From Uranotaenia lowii (taxonomy: Eukaryota > Arthropoda > Insecta > Diptera > Culicidae), in contig NC_073692.1 in assembly GCF_029784155.1 (NCBI RefSeq), positions 68,147,888-68,211,887 of the forward strand: 64,000 bases of DNA, written 5' to 3'. The notes beneath the pieces are model-generated. The model did not search any database. It was not told the DNA's origin and was given only the letters and a program-made list of their open reading frames with translations. Below are positions 48,206 through 64,000 of the stretch, one piece after another. The position numbers and the translations under genes were made by a program. How positions within the stretch are numbered: position 1 is the first letter of the stretch; each line of letters opens with the position of its first letter.

Positions 48206-49808
48206 CAGTGAGCGAAATAAGAATAGCACCACTATGTGTTTTGCTTGTTAAAATATGAATGTTTGAAAATCACCAAAACTTTGTTCTATAAATTGTTTTG
48301 AATTGTTTAACGGATAAATCAAGCATAAGTTTACTTTTTTTGGACGTTACAATTGGCGTTGAGGACCAAAACTGTGGAAAAAAGGTGCGAAATAAGAATA
48401 GAACCACTTGTGTTTTTTCAACAAAAATAAGATTATTTCTAAAAATTGACTGTATAAAAGTGAATAATAATGCTTCTACGAATTATCTTAATAGATAACT
48501 GTGTTTTAAGAAGTTTTCTAGAATTTCGAAGATTTTCAAATGTTTTAAAAGGGGGTTTCAAGAGATGCTCCTCTAGCGTTTAGGAATTTGATACTTGAGC
48601 TATAATATTTTATCAAACTGCTTTATTTCTTCATTATCAATCATAAGTATGATGCAAATTGACGAAACATAGATTTGATGCTGAATTTGAATAAAAAAAA
48701 CAGGCTTGAAATTCAAAAATACTAATGTTTTTAAATTGTCGAACGCTATTTCTCTAGTTTCAAGTCGTAGATGGCAGCACTATCTTGCAATTAAACCGAA
48801 TTTATGCTCATTATCGAATATCTGGGATTAATTCAGGAGTGCTGGATGATTTTGGTCAAGAAATAAGTACTTGGTATCGTGTGACCGCCTTGGAAATTCT
48901 AAGATCACAATATCAAAAAATAAGAATTTCATCATGAACCCATAAAAGTGAATTTCTTGGATCGATAATCAGAATAATTTTGTACTTTCCTATGGAGCTT
49001 GATGAACCAGATAACTAGCAGTATTATTGGTATGATTTGAAATTGAATCGGATGTTGAGATGTGCAGGAATTTTGGCGGTGTTATATTCTTGTGCTGGTG
49101 TTTGTTTTTGAAAATCCGGAAAAGATTTCTGCAGCGTGAACTCCAACAAAACTGTGTTGGAAAACTACATCGAAATGATGAATTTGGGCCTAAATAAACC
49201 TGAAAAATCAAAATTGAGACTTAATTTGGTATTAACGGCAAGATAGTGCTGCAATCTATGACTTGAAACTGGAAAAAGTGATGTTTATTGAAAAAAATCT
49301 AAGTTTATGAATACCAACCTGTTTTTTTCTGATTTAAAATAAACCTGAAATGTTTGATTCATCATTTCACGTCATTTTAATGAAGAAAGTAAGTAGTTTG
49401 GTAAAGAATTACAGCTCAAATATCAAATTCCTTAGTTCTAGAAGAGCGTCTTTTAAAACACTATTTTAAAACCTTCGAAAATCTTTGTAACTCTAGAAAA
49501 CTCTTAAGAATGCAGTAAACTATTCAAATAATTCGTAGAAGCATTATTATTCACTTTTACACAGTCAATTTTTAGAAATAATCTTGTTTTTGTTGAAAAA
49601 ACACAAGTGGTTCTATTCTTATTTCGCACCCTTTTTCCATAGTTTTGGTCCTCAACGCCAATTGCAACGTCCAAAAAAAGTAAACTTATGCTTGATTTAT
49701 CCGTTAAACAATTCAAAACAATTTATAGAAGAAAATTTTGGTGATTTTCAAAAGTTCATATTTTAACAAGCAAAACACATAGTGGTGCTATTCTTATTTC
49801 GCTCACTG
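48206..49808. mobile_element. Fold-back Tc1-like element with doubled end motifs
   Basis: CAGTGAGCGAAATAAGAATA at the left and its reverse complement at the right are flanked by TA (48204-48205, 49809-49810). The arms match as inverted repeats for about 580 bases, leaving a centre of about 430 bases (48790-49225). GCGAAATAAGAATAG is repeated inside the left arm at 48387-48401 in the same direction and mirrored at about 49610-49627, the IR/DR layout of some Tc1-like elements. I could not identify a transposase in the centre. Confidence 0.82.
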
Positions 49809-49810
49809 TA

Positions 49811-51722
49811 TTATCAGGTGTTCGAAAACTCGGGATCTTAACTCGTAAATTCCGTTTCCTGTCGTATGTCACATTGGTTCTGATGTCTGATGAATATTAC
49901 TGACTTTTTTTAAACAGATTAAAATAACTGATGGGTTGTTATTAGTTTTTAGTCCTTATTATGGGAAATATGAAAACTATTCTCAAATTTTTTCTTGCGT
50001 TTGGAATAAGTTCATTTTTTTATAGATTGGTTTGTTCTTAATGGGCGAAGCGATGCATAAAAAGTGACTGAATCAAAGAAAGCGGAAGATTCTATTTAAT
50101 TCAACCACGGTAAATGAAAAGTTCATATACCGGTATTTCGATAGCAACTTACTACCTTCTTCAGTGAGCGATTTCGATTAATCGAATTCGATTGCTTCAA
50201 TTCGGTTGAATCATTCAATCAAGTAGGCTCACAACGTAATAGAATAAAAATTAAGTTTTAACAGTATTTCAGGACTGTTCATTAGTGCATTTAGTCAAAG
50301 TTACTGGACCGTAATCCAGAACTGCTGGCAGATCATCGATGCTGCATGAACAGTTCAAGTAGAAAGAAGAAGAAGAACTTATGAACAGTCCTGATTTGTG
50401 TAACAACTTCATTTACAAATGCCATATGAAGAAATTCCCTGCGTTTACTGAGACGTTCTATACCAAAATAGTTATAACGAGATTCATACGTTTCGAACAG
50501 ATTCGAGATGTTGCTCGTGATTATTTGAAAAAGAATGCCATATGACGCTACAACACTCCAATATCGAGTGAACATAGGATATAGGGGAAATAAGGGCATA
50601 ACGAGCACCCTGGGTGAACTGTCCACACCTCTTTTCAAAGGAAATACACATTTTCTCAAATAAACTTCCACGAGGAACAGTTTTTAAGTTCCTATCGTAT
50701 TGATTCTTCAGTTAAAAATAAACATTGTTTATCTTTACAGAAATATTTAAAAATACAACTAGAATCTTAAGTTATGAAAATATTATAGTTTTAAAGCACT
50801 GGAAATCAAGCTCTTATGATCGTTAAATCATCTTGGTCTAAAATGTACGCACTGAAACATAATGTACCCAATGTTTTCACTATTATTAAATTCTTGGTTT
50901 TCACTATAATCAATTTAAAACGCGTTTTTACTTTAACTTATTGACTCGGGGTGAACAGAGCACTTTTATTCGGAGCTCGATGAGCATTTTCTGCCGTAGA
51001 ATCTAGCAGCAATTTCTACTCGATGAAGCCAATTGAATAATAGAACAACAGCTTGAAATTGCTTTAAAATAGTTATTTGAATGAATTATGAAATTACAGT
51101 TTTCGGTCAACTCTCAAGCTTTGTTTCGTGGCACACAATTCTCCACCATTTTTCAAAATACAAATAAATTAATTTAAAAACATTTAGGAACTTGGACAAA
51201 TCAATAATTTTAAAAATAACTAAATTGCCAAATGATACACTAGAAATATAGGATCCCGATCAGAAGAGAAAAACAAAATTATATCGAGAGGAGACATTTT
51301 GATATTCAATTTTTTCCTATCAAAATGGGATATCATTTAGTACTCGTAAGATGTTAAAATATCTCAAATTATAACAACAATTATATCAATCCTTGCTCCA
51401 ACTTAAACAATTTTTGAAAAGTCTGGGTACCATCCGGGAGATTCGAGCCTCGACCTGCAGGGTTGCGAGGCGCGCACGCGACCACAGAAAGTTTTAGAAG
51501 CATTTGCTTGCCTGGCAGAAAAAAAAAATCAACTGATTGTATCAAAAAGATATCTATTATCATTTTTCCCCGGAACGACCAAAACGGAGAATTTGATATC
51601 AAAGGTATATCTGAGTGAGTTAATCATATCTCGTTGAGATGGGTTTGTGTAACTATTTTGTTATGCTCTCTTGATCATGAAACCATACCATTTATTATTT
51701 TCATTATATGTATCTTAAATCA
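49811..51722. other. Non-coding DNA
   Basis: No gene is supported. GGGGAAATAAGGGCATAACG near 50583 and GGGGTGAACAGAGCAC near 50948 resemble end motifs of inverted-repeat elements but could not be paired convincingly. A tRNA-like stretch at 51424-51500 is listed separately. Confidence 0.35.
51424..51500 (-). repeat. tRNA-like fragment, probably SINE-derived
   Basis: On the minus strand GTGGTCGCGTGCGCGCCTCG resembles a tRNA 5' half and AGGCTCGAATCTCCCGG a B box with T arm. The acceptor stem does not pair well, so it is more likely a SINE relic than a tRNA gene. Confidence 0.35.
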
Positions 51723-51976
51723 TAAGGTTGCCAGATTTTTTTCAGCTAGTATTTTGGCCGGACAAATCCGGTCAATTTTATATAAAAACTGGCGAAATTC
51801 GTCCAAAAATCCGGCAATATTGGGGCACATTTTATCAAAACCCAGAAATTACACAACGAAAATCAAGAAATTTTTTTTAAAGAAATCAGGGCAACCGGGC
51901 CTAACCGGATTGTTCCCACATTTTGTAATAAATATCCGGGCAAACTCGGATGAAACTTGACAATCTGGCCACCCTA
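51723..51976 (+). repeat. GTTGCCAGA/CCGG-rich repeat, second copy
   Basis: It starts AAGGTTGCCAGATTTTTTTC and ends TTGACAATCTGGCCACCCTA, so the ends are imperfect inverted repeats (GGTTGCCAGAT against ATCTGGCCACC). Inside are repeated ATCCGG, GGGCAACCGGGC and ATCAAAACC motifs as in 36332-37005. It looks like a short inverted-repeat element. Confidence 0.6.
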
Positions 51977-54833
51977 TGAGATAATAAAGAAATTATGAAG
52001 CAAAGAAAAAAGTTGATTGTAGAAACTTTAAATGTTTAGGATGGTTTTTGTACATTTAAAAAAAAACATTCTCTCATCTTTCATTCCTTAAACTAAAAAT
52101 TAATTCAAATTTTCAAGAAATTGGAAAAAATTGAACAAAAGCTGGCTTGCAACAAACTTGTATACAATCTATTTTGCACTCGCTCTATGAACTGTTTGAA
52201 TTTTTAAACACTGTATCAAACTTTTGTTTAAAATGCCTTTAACTTTGTTTATTCCCCACTTCGGGATTTTTGGAAAAATCGAGGTGACAAAAAAAGAGTT
52301 TGATATTTGTTCCGGAATAATAAAACTCCATAAATGCTCATCAATTCAGATAATCCTGATCAAATTTATGAAAAAGATTGATTTTATTATGTGAATAAAT
52401 CGTTTTGAACATTTTTACACTCTACAATCAATAACTAAGCTCGTAGAATACTATTTCTGGTATTGGTTCAATCAGTGATGAGAAGTTTTATTAGATTTTT
52501 CAAATGAAATTATAATTACTCTGTTTGTGACATTACAACTCTTTTGTATTACTTTGATGTCTTCTACAAAATTGTAGCCAGGAAAATTTCTTATTAAATC
52601 ATGTTATAGACATATGGAGTTGAATAAACGCTAAAGGTAAGACGAGCGTTTTAACAGTGAGTAGTATGATTTTGTCTTTGAAAATAACGATTGAAAAGGT
52701 TAATCTTCAAAAAAAATTAATTGTTCTAAACCCCCCGGTGGATTACTTCCAATTTGGACTCAAATGAAAGGGAAAAGTCCCAGCTTTCAAATGGTGTAAA
52801 AATTAACGATACTTATTTTCGATAGGTAAAATCGTTCCATCAGAGACACCGTGTTGAGTGATTAACATACTAAAATAAGCACTGTTTCCTGTATTTTTAA
52901 GTGCTCCATTATCTTAAAAAAAGACCGTTATGTACGTTTCGGTATTAAAACGGATTTTTTACGGAAATTTTTTTTAATTACAGTACAGGTATTCTTTGTT
53001 AGTTTTTTTTTGGGTTTTTCTGAATTAATATAAACTAGACTGCAACAAAACAATTTTCAATTAAATGAATTACTTTTTCGTTAAAAAAATCAGAAGTTTA
53101 TCTACTCATAGAGTTTTTTTTTTGGCAATGTTAAGTTTTTTTTTTTCATACATAATTTCAGCTTTACTCTGCCAAAAGTTGAATCAGCGAAGGTTGAAAT
53201 CGAAGATAAACAAAACCTGACCGACCATAGCTCACCTGCCCCAGCTGAGGAGATTTTATTTTTTTGTTAAGGACAAACAAAAGGTGCTAAAAATCTATTG
53301 TAATCGAACCGGGCTCTTTATGCCTTGCACACATTTCGATATGCCTGCGCATGAAAAATCAGCAGGAGTTACGGGCGACAACCAAAAAAAAAATCTGTCC
53401 CTTCAAACAGGTCCAGCGTTTATTCATAAAAATACCTCGGCTTTGTTTTCCAGTCCGATTCACAATTGGCTTCATTCCTTTCATAAATCTTTGGGTCCCT
53501 TGTTTCGAAGGATTCAAACTGAGACACACGCAAACGAACGAGTGAGATAGGGCAAAAAAGTGATTTTATAGGGAAAAAATCCTTCTTTGGCATGTGTGAA
53601 AAATGAACAATGCCAAAATCAGCAACAGGTTGACCCGACTTCGATAGCAGGAATGTTATTTCAAATGTTTGCCATCTCTCTTATCGGCAAGCAAAGTCCG
53701 ATCTGCAAAAGTGGAAAAGAAAAATATGTGGAGAGTTCCACGAATAACGACAGTAAAAGTGTCCCGGTGGGCAGTTGGTTCGATTTCAAGTGGTTATTAT
53801 GGATTTGCAGCTTCCACAAGTTCAAGTGGGCCCAATTGTGTCTGGTTCTCTTTTTTTCTTCATTTCTTCTCCCAATTTTAGAATGAGGCTCTTCAATTTC
53901 CTAAGACCAACAATCATTTCCTTGTTGCGTTTGCGACTGCACTGAAAGGATGATGTTTACTCAACCCGCATGTAAATAAACATCATTAGATTGATCGATT
54001 CAGAGGAACGGATTTCCTTGTTTTGATTGGTCAGAGACTTTTTTATTCGTTGTTTTTCCACGCTGCCCTCCCATAAAAGGATTGAAACGGAAGCTACCGT
54101 CCTTCTTGGGAACTTTATGTTTATTTAGGTGACGTTTGAATAAGATTGACTTCCGTTTGTTATTAGGAGAGAAAATACTCTAGTGACATGACTTCAACAA
54201 ACTGCATGCCAGTTCATAAGAAAGTTTTGAGCATTTCCTAGTATGAGTCTTGAAAACCTAACCTCAAACAACAAGATTTTGCTAGTTTCTGAGCTCGTAA
54301 ACTGTATAGCCGGTACCGAGGCAATGTGACAGGTGATTTCTTATTGACGACAAAACTTATGAAAACCCCAATTTCAAACAAATAACATTCTATAAACTTT
54401 CTGGTCGTGGCGATTTCCCTTGCAGATTGAAGTATGTACTAGCAAATTGTTTTGAAAAAAAATATAATGATTTGCCTAGACTCTGTTCCTGTGAAAAAAA
54501 ATCACTTTTTTCACTTTTATTAGAGATTTTTTAAACACTGAGTGCTCATTCGAGTCTTTGAACCACAGTTGTCAAACTCATATCGCCATGTATTAAACTT
54601 TTTTAACATATTTGTTGCAGTGGATCGCTGATACTATGTTGTTTTTATTTGAAATTCTCTTGAAACCAATCTGTATACATGTCTCAGGTGGCGAAGGAAA
54701 TCCCGTGCTAAGTGTTAGTAAAAGCTTTTTTGTAAACATTGTAACCATGAAAATTCGTGACGTCAGTTGCATTTGCAAACAAACATCCAACAACGAAAAC
54801 TAGAGACAACAATCATTGTGACTGACAACTGAA
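51977..54833. other. Non-coding DNA
   Basis: Bases 51977-53200 are AT-rich. Bases 53260-54150 are less AT-rich and unique, with overlapping short ORFs and no domain. No gene is supported. Confidence 0.35.
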
Positions 54834-55024
54834 GGGCTTGTGATATAGCTCAGTTGACAAGTCTGTTATCTTCTAAGCAGATGTCCGCGAGTTGGAGTCC
54901 AAGAATAAACATCGAACACAGTTGTATCGGATAAGTTTTTCAATAACGATCCACCAACTGCAACGTTGATAAAGTCGCGAATGCCATCAAGATGGTAAAA
55001 CGACTATAATCGTAACAAAAAAAA
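54834..55024 (+). mobile_element. tRNA-derived SINE, family 1, copy 3
   Basis: It begins GGGCTTGTGATATAGCTCAG and matches copy 2 along its whole length, with a damaged B box (GAGTTGGAGTCC) and a CGTAACAAAAAAAA tail. No convincing target duplication is visible. Confidence 0.85.
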
Positions 55025-55138
55025 TGCCAACTTCTGTTTGCGATTCTCGCCTAGAATACATAAACATTCTGGCAAGTGGCGTAGGCTATGTTTACCTTTT
55101 AACTTTTTGAAAAACGAGTTCTGAAATAGTGAGCATTA

Positions 55139-55997
55139 GACCGCTGCAAGCTTTGTATGAAAATTTCAAATTCTTAATTTTTTACACCTCCCATAACTTT
55201 TTTTTTGGTTGTCTTTGCTACCAGAAATAGCAATAAATTTTTTGGAAGCGATCCATTCAGTCCTGAGTTAGCGCAACGAGTTTTAATTTTGTATGGAAAT
55301 TTATATGGGAAAACAAAAATTTTTATTAAAAAATCGCTTGAGATGTACAGAAATATCCTAAAATTATAACTTTGGAAGAAAAATATTCCTTGATTCTTGT
55401 AGTAGAATTCATGTGAACAAAGCACAAACCTAACTTATACCCCAGTAAAGATATTCAATGTTATACAAATTTTTTTTCTTCAAAATTATTTTATTTAATT
55501 TTAGCCTTTTTGAATGCTTAATTGAAAGCTGTGTAACAGCAAGATGAAAATAAAAATTCTCAAGAAATTGCTTCGCATAGCCAGAATTTTTATCGATTTT
55601 TATAACCTTTGCAAAAATATTTCATGAAATTATGAAAAGCTCTAGCAAGCGAAGTCTGCCCTTTTTAAATACTTTTCAATGGATTCAGATTTTTTATTTT
55701 GAAATGTTTATAACTTTTTTCATGAAATGCTTAGCTGCTTGTCATGTTTACAAAAAATGAAGTTCAAGAATAGTCAAAACCAAAACTCAAAGATCGACTT
55801 CATTTTAAGGTTATTTGAATTTTCTGGACGATTTAATGTCCAAAATTTCTTCATTCATACAAATTTCCATACAAAATTGAAACGCGTTGCGCTAATTCAG
55901 GAATCAACCAAATCATGTCAAATTTTGCACTGATGCTTGATGGCCAAAAAGGCATCGAAAAAACATATGGGAGCAAAAAGTCATTTTTGCAGCGGTC
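55139..55997. mobile_element. Fold-back element D with GACCGCTGCAA ends
   Basis: GACCGCTGCAA at the left and TTTGCAGCGGTC at the right are flanked by TA (55137-55138, 55998-55999). GAGTTAGCGCAACGAGTTTT in the left arm has its inverted counterpart near 55880-55900, and the intervening ATTTTGTATGGAAAT also mirrors. The arms are more diverged than in elements A-C, so it is older. No coding capacity. Confidence 0.75.
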
Positions 55998-55999
55998 TA

Positions 56000-59330
<3,331 letters not shown>

Positions 59331-59826
59331 TGATTTGTAATAATATAAAAATTGTTTGTTTTAGATCGGACGGAAAGTGAACAGGTTATGAAATTTAACA
59401 AGGTGGGTTCCAGCTACAGGTAAGCTGAGAGTGTCGAGAGGTAAGACAGGTAAAAAGGTAAGGTTATTTTACCATACAAATATTTTATTGATTAAATATA
59501 TCATATAAGAACGTACAAAAAGTTGCCAGCTGGGCAGGTATCTACACGGATGCGGAATACCTGTCGAAGATTCTTAACTCTAAATATGTTATGAATTTTA
59601 TACGGCTGCGAAACAGTTTGTTCGTTCTACAAGTAAGACATACACCTACACGAAACATATTTATTTCATGTCAGTTCACACGAAGCCATGGTGTCGGGTA
59701 TGTGATGATTTGCATTGAAGATTGGCCGAACTAAAAATCTAAAGGATGCAAATTAAAGCATACGTTGGCGAAACTGCGGTGAATCCGTGCACCCATGGTG
59801 GATTATCTACATACATACATACATAC
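59331..59826 (+). mobile_element. SINE-like repeat, copy 2, with (CATA)n tail
   Basis: It matches 27973-28471 in inverted orientation with a few small differences and ends in (CATA)n. The similarity stops sharply at TGATTTGTAATAATATAAAA on the left, beyond which the two flanks are unrelated, so the copies are separate insertions. Confidence 0.78.
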
Positions 59827-60157
59827 GTAAACCGAATGTGATCAAGACCAAGGTAGCGGGACAAATTCAATGCCTTGGACCACAAATATTTTGTAGGGTA
59901 AATGCTCCTACTTTGGACCTAGAACCTACTTTAGTCCTAAAATGCCGAAAAATGTAAATAATTCGTTTTGTTGGCATAGAATAAAGATATTCCTATGCAC
60001 ACAATGAACTCTTATTCTTCCTGAATCCTACCATACCGCTTTTTGACATTTAAAGTCTTTCTGATAAAATTTTCAACGTTTTTTTTAACTGTACCTTCTC
60101 ATCAGTGGTAAATCAGGCAGATCAATAAGTGGGGTGTGTATTAAAAAATTAAAGTAT

Positions 60158-60839
60158 TTAAAGGGGGAGTAGGGTCTAACGGGTAAAAAAACGTCATTTT
60201 CACGATTTTTTTAGAGCTATCGTTCAAACAAATGTATTAAAAATGTTTGCATTATACAAAGCATTGTTAAAAGAACATTTAGTAATTTTTTCGTAGAAAA
60301 ATATTGAAAAATGAGCCGGTGACGGAGCACTTCCGAGGATGCCTTTTAGAAAACAGGATTTTCGGTGGACACTGTATCTCAGCAAAGAATCATCTGAAGT
60401 CAAAACATCAGAGCAAAATATTTTTAATAGATTTTTTTTTGGACCCCAACGATTTTATTAAACTTAAAAAAAATTTTATGAAATTTTTGTAGCTGTTTGA
60501 AATAAAAACTACGATTTTTCACGAAAAAATCCGCCATTTTTTATCTGTAAAATCTCCCCAAAGTAAAAAAAAAGAAAATCGTTGTGGTTTGGTATTTTAT
60601 ATGTAGAAAATAAGTCCACTGACTTTAAAAATGTGCTTTCGAGAAAAACACGTTTGAAGTTTCTGTGTTTGAAGTCTTGCAGTATTAGATAAGAGGAGAT
60701 AAAAGCCTATAATTTCTACAATTTTGCTTCGATTGACTTGAAAACTTGTCACAACATTCTTGAAATATTTTGCAATAAAAAAATAAAAAAAAAATTAAAA
60801 TCGATTTTTTGAATGTGTTAGACCCTACTCCCCCCTTAA
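60158..60839 (+). mobile_element. TTAAGGGGGG inverted-repeat element, copy 2
   Basis: It starts TTAAAGGGGGAGTAGGGTC and ends GACCCTACTCCCCCCTTAA, and matches 22401-23140 in the opposite orientation along its length. The ORF at 60304-60492 corresponds to the first two thirds of the minus-strand ORF of copy 1 (shared MKNEPVTEHFRGC start) but stops earlier. Confidence 0.78.
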
Positions 60840-60913
60840 GGAAAATTTACGGCTTGGACAGTAAGCCAAAGTTTGAAGGAAAATTACTTTCACTATGAAA
60901 AATTTGAACCATA

Positions 60914-61816
60914 GAGTATGGTGGGGTAATAGTACGACCTTAGTGCCACCATATTTTTAGAAAATTTTGGCAGTTTTTTTTTCCAAAAAACCAAGAACAG
61001 CATTTGATTCTTTAGACTTTTATCTCTCTTCTACAAAATTAGGAAGATAATCGATCGACGCATTTGACAGCAGTAGAGAAAATGCTAAACTGCTATCGAA
61101 ACGTACTCTTACCCCACCTCTGGGGTAATAGTTCGAATGATGTGGGGTAAAAGTACGACCATTCAAAATTCCACAATTCTGCATGAAGTCAACAGGAACA
61201 TTATTTTGTATTAATCTCTGATACAAATCCTATACATCGGCAAAGAATCTGCGCGAATTTGGAGTTCTTCACTAACTGTCCATATCCAGCAGGTTTTCGA
61301 AATCCAGTTCTCATCGTATTTGAGCAATTTTTCGCGCAAGCAAGTCTTGTAGAAACAAAAATATGCGCTGATGTTTCCAGAGAATTTAAAAAAAGAAGTT
61401 AAAATTTTCCGTTCAGATTTACTTCTGTAGACCCTTCGTACTTTTGCCCCTTCAAGGTTTCTTATGATTCACATTTTTTTTGTGATGAATAGAGACATGG
61501 TAATTAAATTCTTTCTTCGGCATTTGATAGTGATTAGAAACAACTGAAAAGGCACATTAAAACTTTCATTGTAAGCCAGACTTTTGATTGCACAAACATG
61601 TTTGCTGTTATTTGAAATATTACATTATTCTTGCAAAAAAGTTACTTTACCTCATTTTTCGGAGTATTTTCAATTTTTCGAAAAAAAATTATGGCTGGTT
61701 GTTGGCAGTTCAAATCACTATCAATCCACGCCAGAGTTTTGAATTTTACTGTTCTTGGTTTGTGATATTCCCAAAACGTACTTTTACCCGACTCGTACTT
61801 TTACCCCACCTTACTC
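60914..61816. mobile_element. TA-flanked inverted-repeat element with GTGGGGTAA ends
   Basis: GAGTATGGTGGGGTAATAGTACGA at the left and TCGTACTTTTACCCCACCTTACTC at the right form inverted ends, with TA at 60912-60913 and 61817-61818. Further GTGGGGTAA(T/A)AGTACGA units occur inside, near 61110-61160, and a CTTTTGCCCC unit near 61443. No coding capacity. Confidence 0.75.
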
Positions 61817-62482
61817 TACTACCTATTTTTCCTAAAATTCATGAAAATCAATGGAAAACTCGGAAAATTTGCATAGGATCCAAATAAAGGAAACTTTCGA
61901 CTTTGATCTTCCATGTTTAGACTTGACAACACAAAAGCTATGCATAAAACTAACAAATCAACAAAGGTGCGAATTTGTAATCGGGGCATAATACAGAATC
62001 AATATTGAATATATATCTTTTGCCAGATTAACACAAATAAACTACAAGTAAGTAAACACAAACAAGCATCAGCTATTGTTCTGCTTACGGGGAATGAAAT
62101 TGTTTGTGATATACATAACAGAAATTTAAGTTTTTTAAACGATAATAATTGATTGAAGATAGCATTTTCAAAGAATTTCTTTATTCATTTTCGTAAATCA
62201 AACTTTCTATAGGAATTTTGGTTCTAGGTCCAATGAGAGGAACCGGTTTAGTACCAAAATAGGAACAGTAGGTTCAAAGTTGGAAATTTTGATCATCCAT
62301 AACTTTGCAAATCTCTTAATAATGGCAAAACCTATGTTGAAATTTTCATTGAAACTTGCAGATAAGATCATGATTAATAAATGAATTACTCGAAGGATAT
62401 AAATTTCCCGTCCATTTATGAGAAAAACATGATTATTTAAAAACTACCGCTCAAAGGGTCCAAAGTAGGGCAACTAACCCTA

Positions 62483-64000
62483 TTTGGAAATATTTTGGAA
62501 ATCAACAAAGCGACAAAATTTAAGTGGCGAATCGTTTTTGAAGTCCTAGAGAATTTAACAGTGAGCTTAAATATGAATAAAAGTGAGAATGATTAATTCA
62601 ATGGAGGTATTTGGAGTGACGGGTTTAACAAAGCGTCTTCCAAGCCTTTCAATCGGAGAAGTTGTAAAGCAAGTCAATTTTTCTTTCTGATTCACCTAAT
62701 TAACAAGAAAAAACGATTAAATATCGTTTTTAATAGTGTTTTCGTTTAATAGCAGTGGGAACCTAGTTATCCACGAGTTTTGCTCCAATTGGTGTTATTG
62801 TGTTCGCCCGAGATTTGAGCCTCAAGCAGGCGGATGCACCCCGTAAAAGTTGTCAGTATGTTGGGGGTAAACATAAGGGTAGCAACCATATATTTGCATC
62901 GTCCCGGATAACGATTCTGTTTGTTTATTCAGAAAAATTTTTGCCCCGCGCTAGAGGAGAAAACGAAAACAGTATACATGATAAAAAAGTTTTCCACTGA
63001 TTAAATAAACAAAATACGGTGGGTAAATGGTAGGCCCGTTAGTTGGGTGAAATTTTGGAAAGTTTTGTGAAAGAAATCGATACGAACTTTGTAGCGAGCA
63101 TCTGCGGGATCTTCTGTCAAAAATATTTCATTGAAAATCCCAGCTTGAATGTTCCGGAGAAGAACGAGAAGAAAATTATAAAATCAAATTGGTTGACATT
63201 CTGCGGAATATGCAGTGAGAAGAGTTTTACATAACGATTGGCACAATGAACGACCATACAAAAATCAAAAAACTAAGCGTAGCTCGCTGAAATGTCCAGC
63301 AAATTTTTTTCTCCGATAAGCTGAAAGTGTTTCCTCGTTATGAGTCATGCAAACCTAACCTCAAACAACAAATTTTTGACAATAGAAATCCGATAAAATA
63401 GTTCAAAAAAATGTTGCTTTCATCTATTGAATCATTTGTGATTTGTAAATAAATTTTAAAACATTATCTTAGTAATAAGGATATCCAAGTTTATAATGAA
63501 ACATCAATAATCCGACAAAGTTACAAAGTCTTTCCTTCAAAACTGCTGCAGGCTTGATGAGTTTCTTTGAAGCATTTATAGAACCTTCCTGATTTGAATA
63601 ATTTTGGCGGTTGATAAATGTATAATTAAATGATTTCTTTAAAACATTTCTTCACTTTTTTATTGAGTTGATAATTGTTACACAATGCATAATTTTTTTT
63701 AAAAAGTATCCTTTGAAATTTTTTGGATCATCTTTCGATTAATTTCGCGAAAAAATGAAACCAATCTGCGGCTGAGAACAAACAAAATACTTTCCCCTGA
63801 GATGCCTAACAACATTTAGAACTTTCAACAGGTGAAAAAACGTGTAAACATATCGTATATAATGCAGCTAAACCAGTTTATACGTATTGTTTTTGAGGCC
63901 ATATAGGTACATTAGCACACATATTCTTGATTTGGATTGTATTGAATTACGATTTGCAGGATTTGTCATGCGAATCATTAACGACTATCCCGATTCTTTT
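62483..64000. other. Non-coding DNA to window end
   Basis: Nothing could be supported as a gene. Bases 62640-63240 are slightly less AT-rich; the two ORFs there (62800-63000, 63043-63234) have no recognised domain. CCTAACCTCAAACAACAA occurs both at 54258 and at 63353, a short shared word of unknown meaning. Confidence 0.35.

Larger units (their letters stand above)
59896..62480. mobile_element. TA-flanked inverted-repeat element with two nested elements
   Basis: GGGTAAATGCTCCTACTTTGG at the left pairs with CCAAAGTAGGGCAACTAACCC at the right, allowing mismatches, and TA is found at 59894-59895 and 62481-62482. The phrase TTGGACCTAGAACC near the left also mirrors TTGGTTCTAGGTCCAA near 62220. 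Removing the insertions at 60158-60839 and 60914-61816 leaves about 1 kb without coding capacity. Confidence 0.68.

Noticed and set aside
48990..49211. Tc1 transposase remnant in the loop of the 48.2-kb element
   Set aside because: I looked for the catalytic motifs in all frames and found only vague resemblance. A profile search would be needed to decide.

Overview
This is a eukaryotic, insect-type, AT-rich window made almost entirely of transposable elements, simple repeats and unassigned non-coding DNA. I could not defend any host protein-coding gene. The repeat mix (BEL/Pao LTR element, DD37E mariner-like elements, an RTE-like LINE, gag-bearing LINEs, tRNA-derived SINEs, many TA- and TTAA-flanked inverted-repeat elements) fits a dipteran and most probably a mosquito. 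That is inference from repeat content; no species marker is visible.

Layout. 1-4.1 kb: 3' part of a BEL/Pao element (RT, RNase H, integrase, C-terminal domain), then a 3' region with splice-like signals and a probable LTR with a TATA/initiator promoter. 5.6-11.8 kb: large fold-back elements, one inserted inside another, plus a tRNA-derived SINE. 14.4-16.9 kb: a TTAA-flanked element carrying two SINEs. 17.2-21.1 kb: a decayed LINE on the minus strand whose gag region is split by a mariner-like element. 22.4-23.1 kb: a TTAA-flanked inverted-repeat element. 23.2-26.9 kb: a second mariner-like element, itself broken by a tRNA-related SINE and by a second LINE. 28.0-28.5 kb: a SINE-like repeat whose sister lies at 59.3-59.8 kb in the opposite orientation. 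28.8-32.9 kb: long GT/CA tracts and a 9-bp minisatellite. 35.9-39.3 kb: a repeat interrupted by a 5'-truncated RTE-like LINE. 40.7-41.8 kb: the best preserved mariner-like element, whose transposase is split into a DNA-binding ORF and a catalytic ORF. 46.0, 48.2, 51.7, 54.8 and 55.1 kb: further SINE and fold-back copies. 59.9-62.5 kb: a TA-flanked element containing two smaller inverted-repeat elements.

The nesting gives relative ages: mariner into LINE at 19.4 kb, and LINE plus SINE into mariner at 23.2 kb, so the mariner family and the LINEs were active in overlapping periods. The observation I rate highest is at the 3' end of the BEL element. A 61-bp duplicated segment is followed, in one copy, by GTGAGT and a possible intron and, in the other, directly by the 15 bp that lie after the downstream AG. 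This looks like the trace of a spliced RNA captured during reverse transcription, and the implied junction stays open to a stop at 3678-3680.
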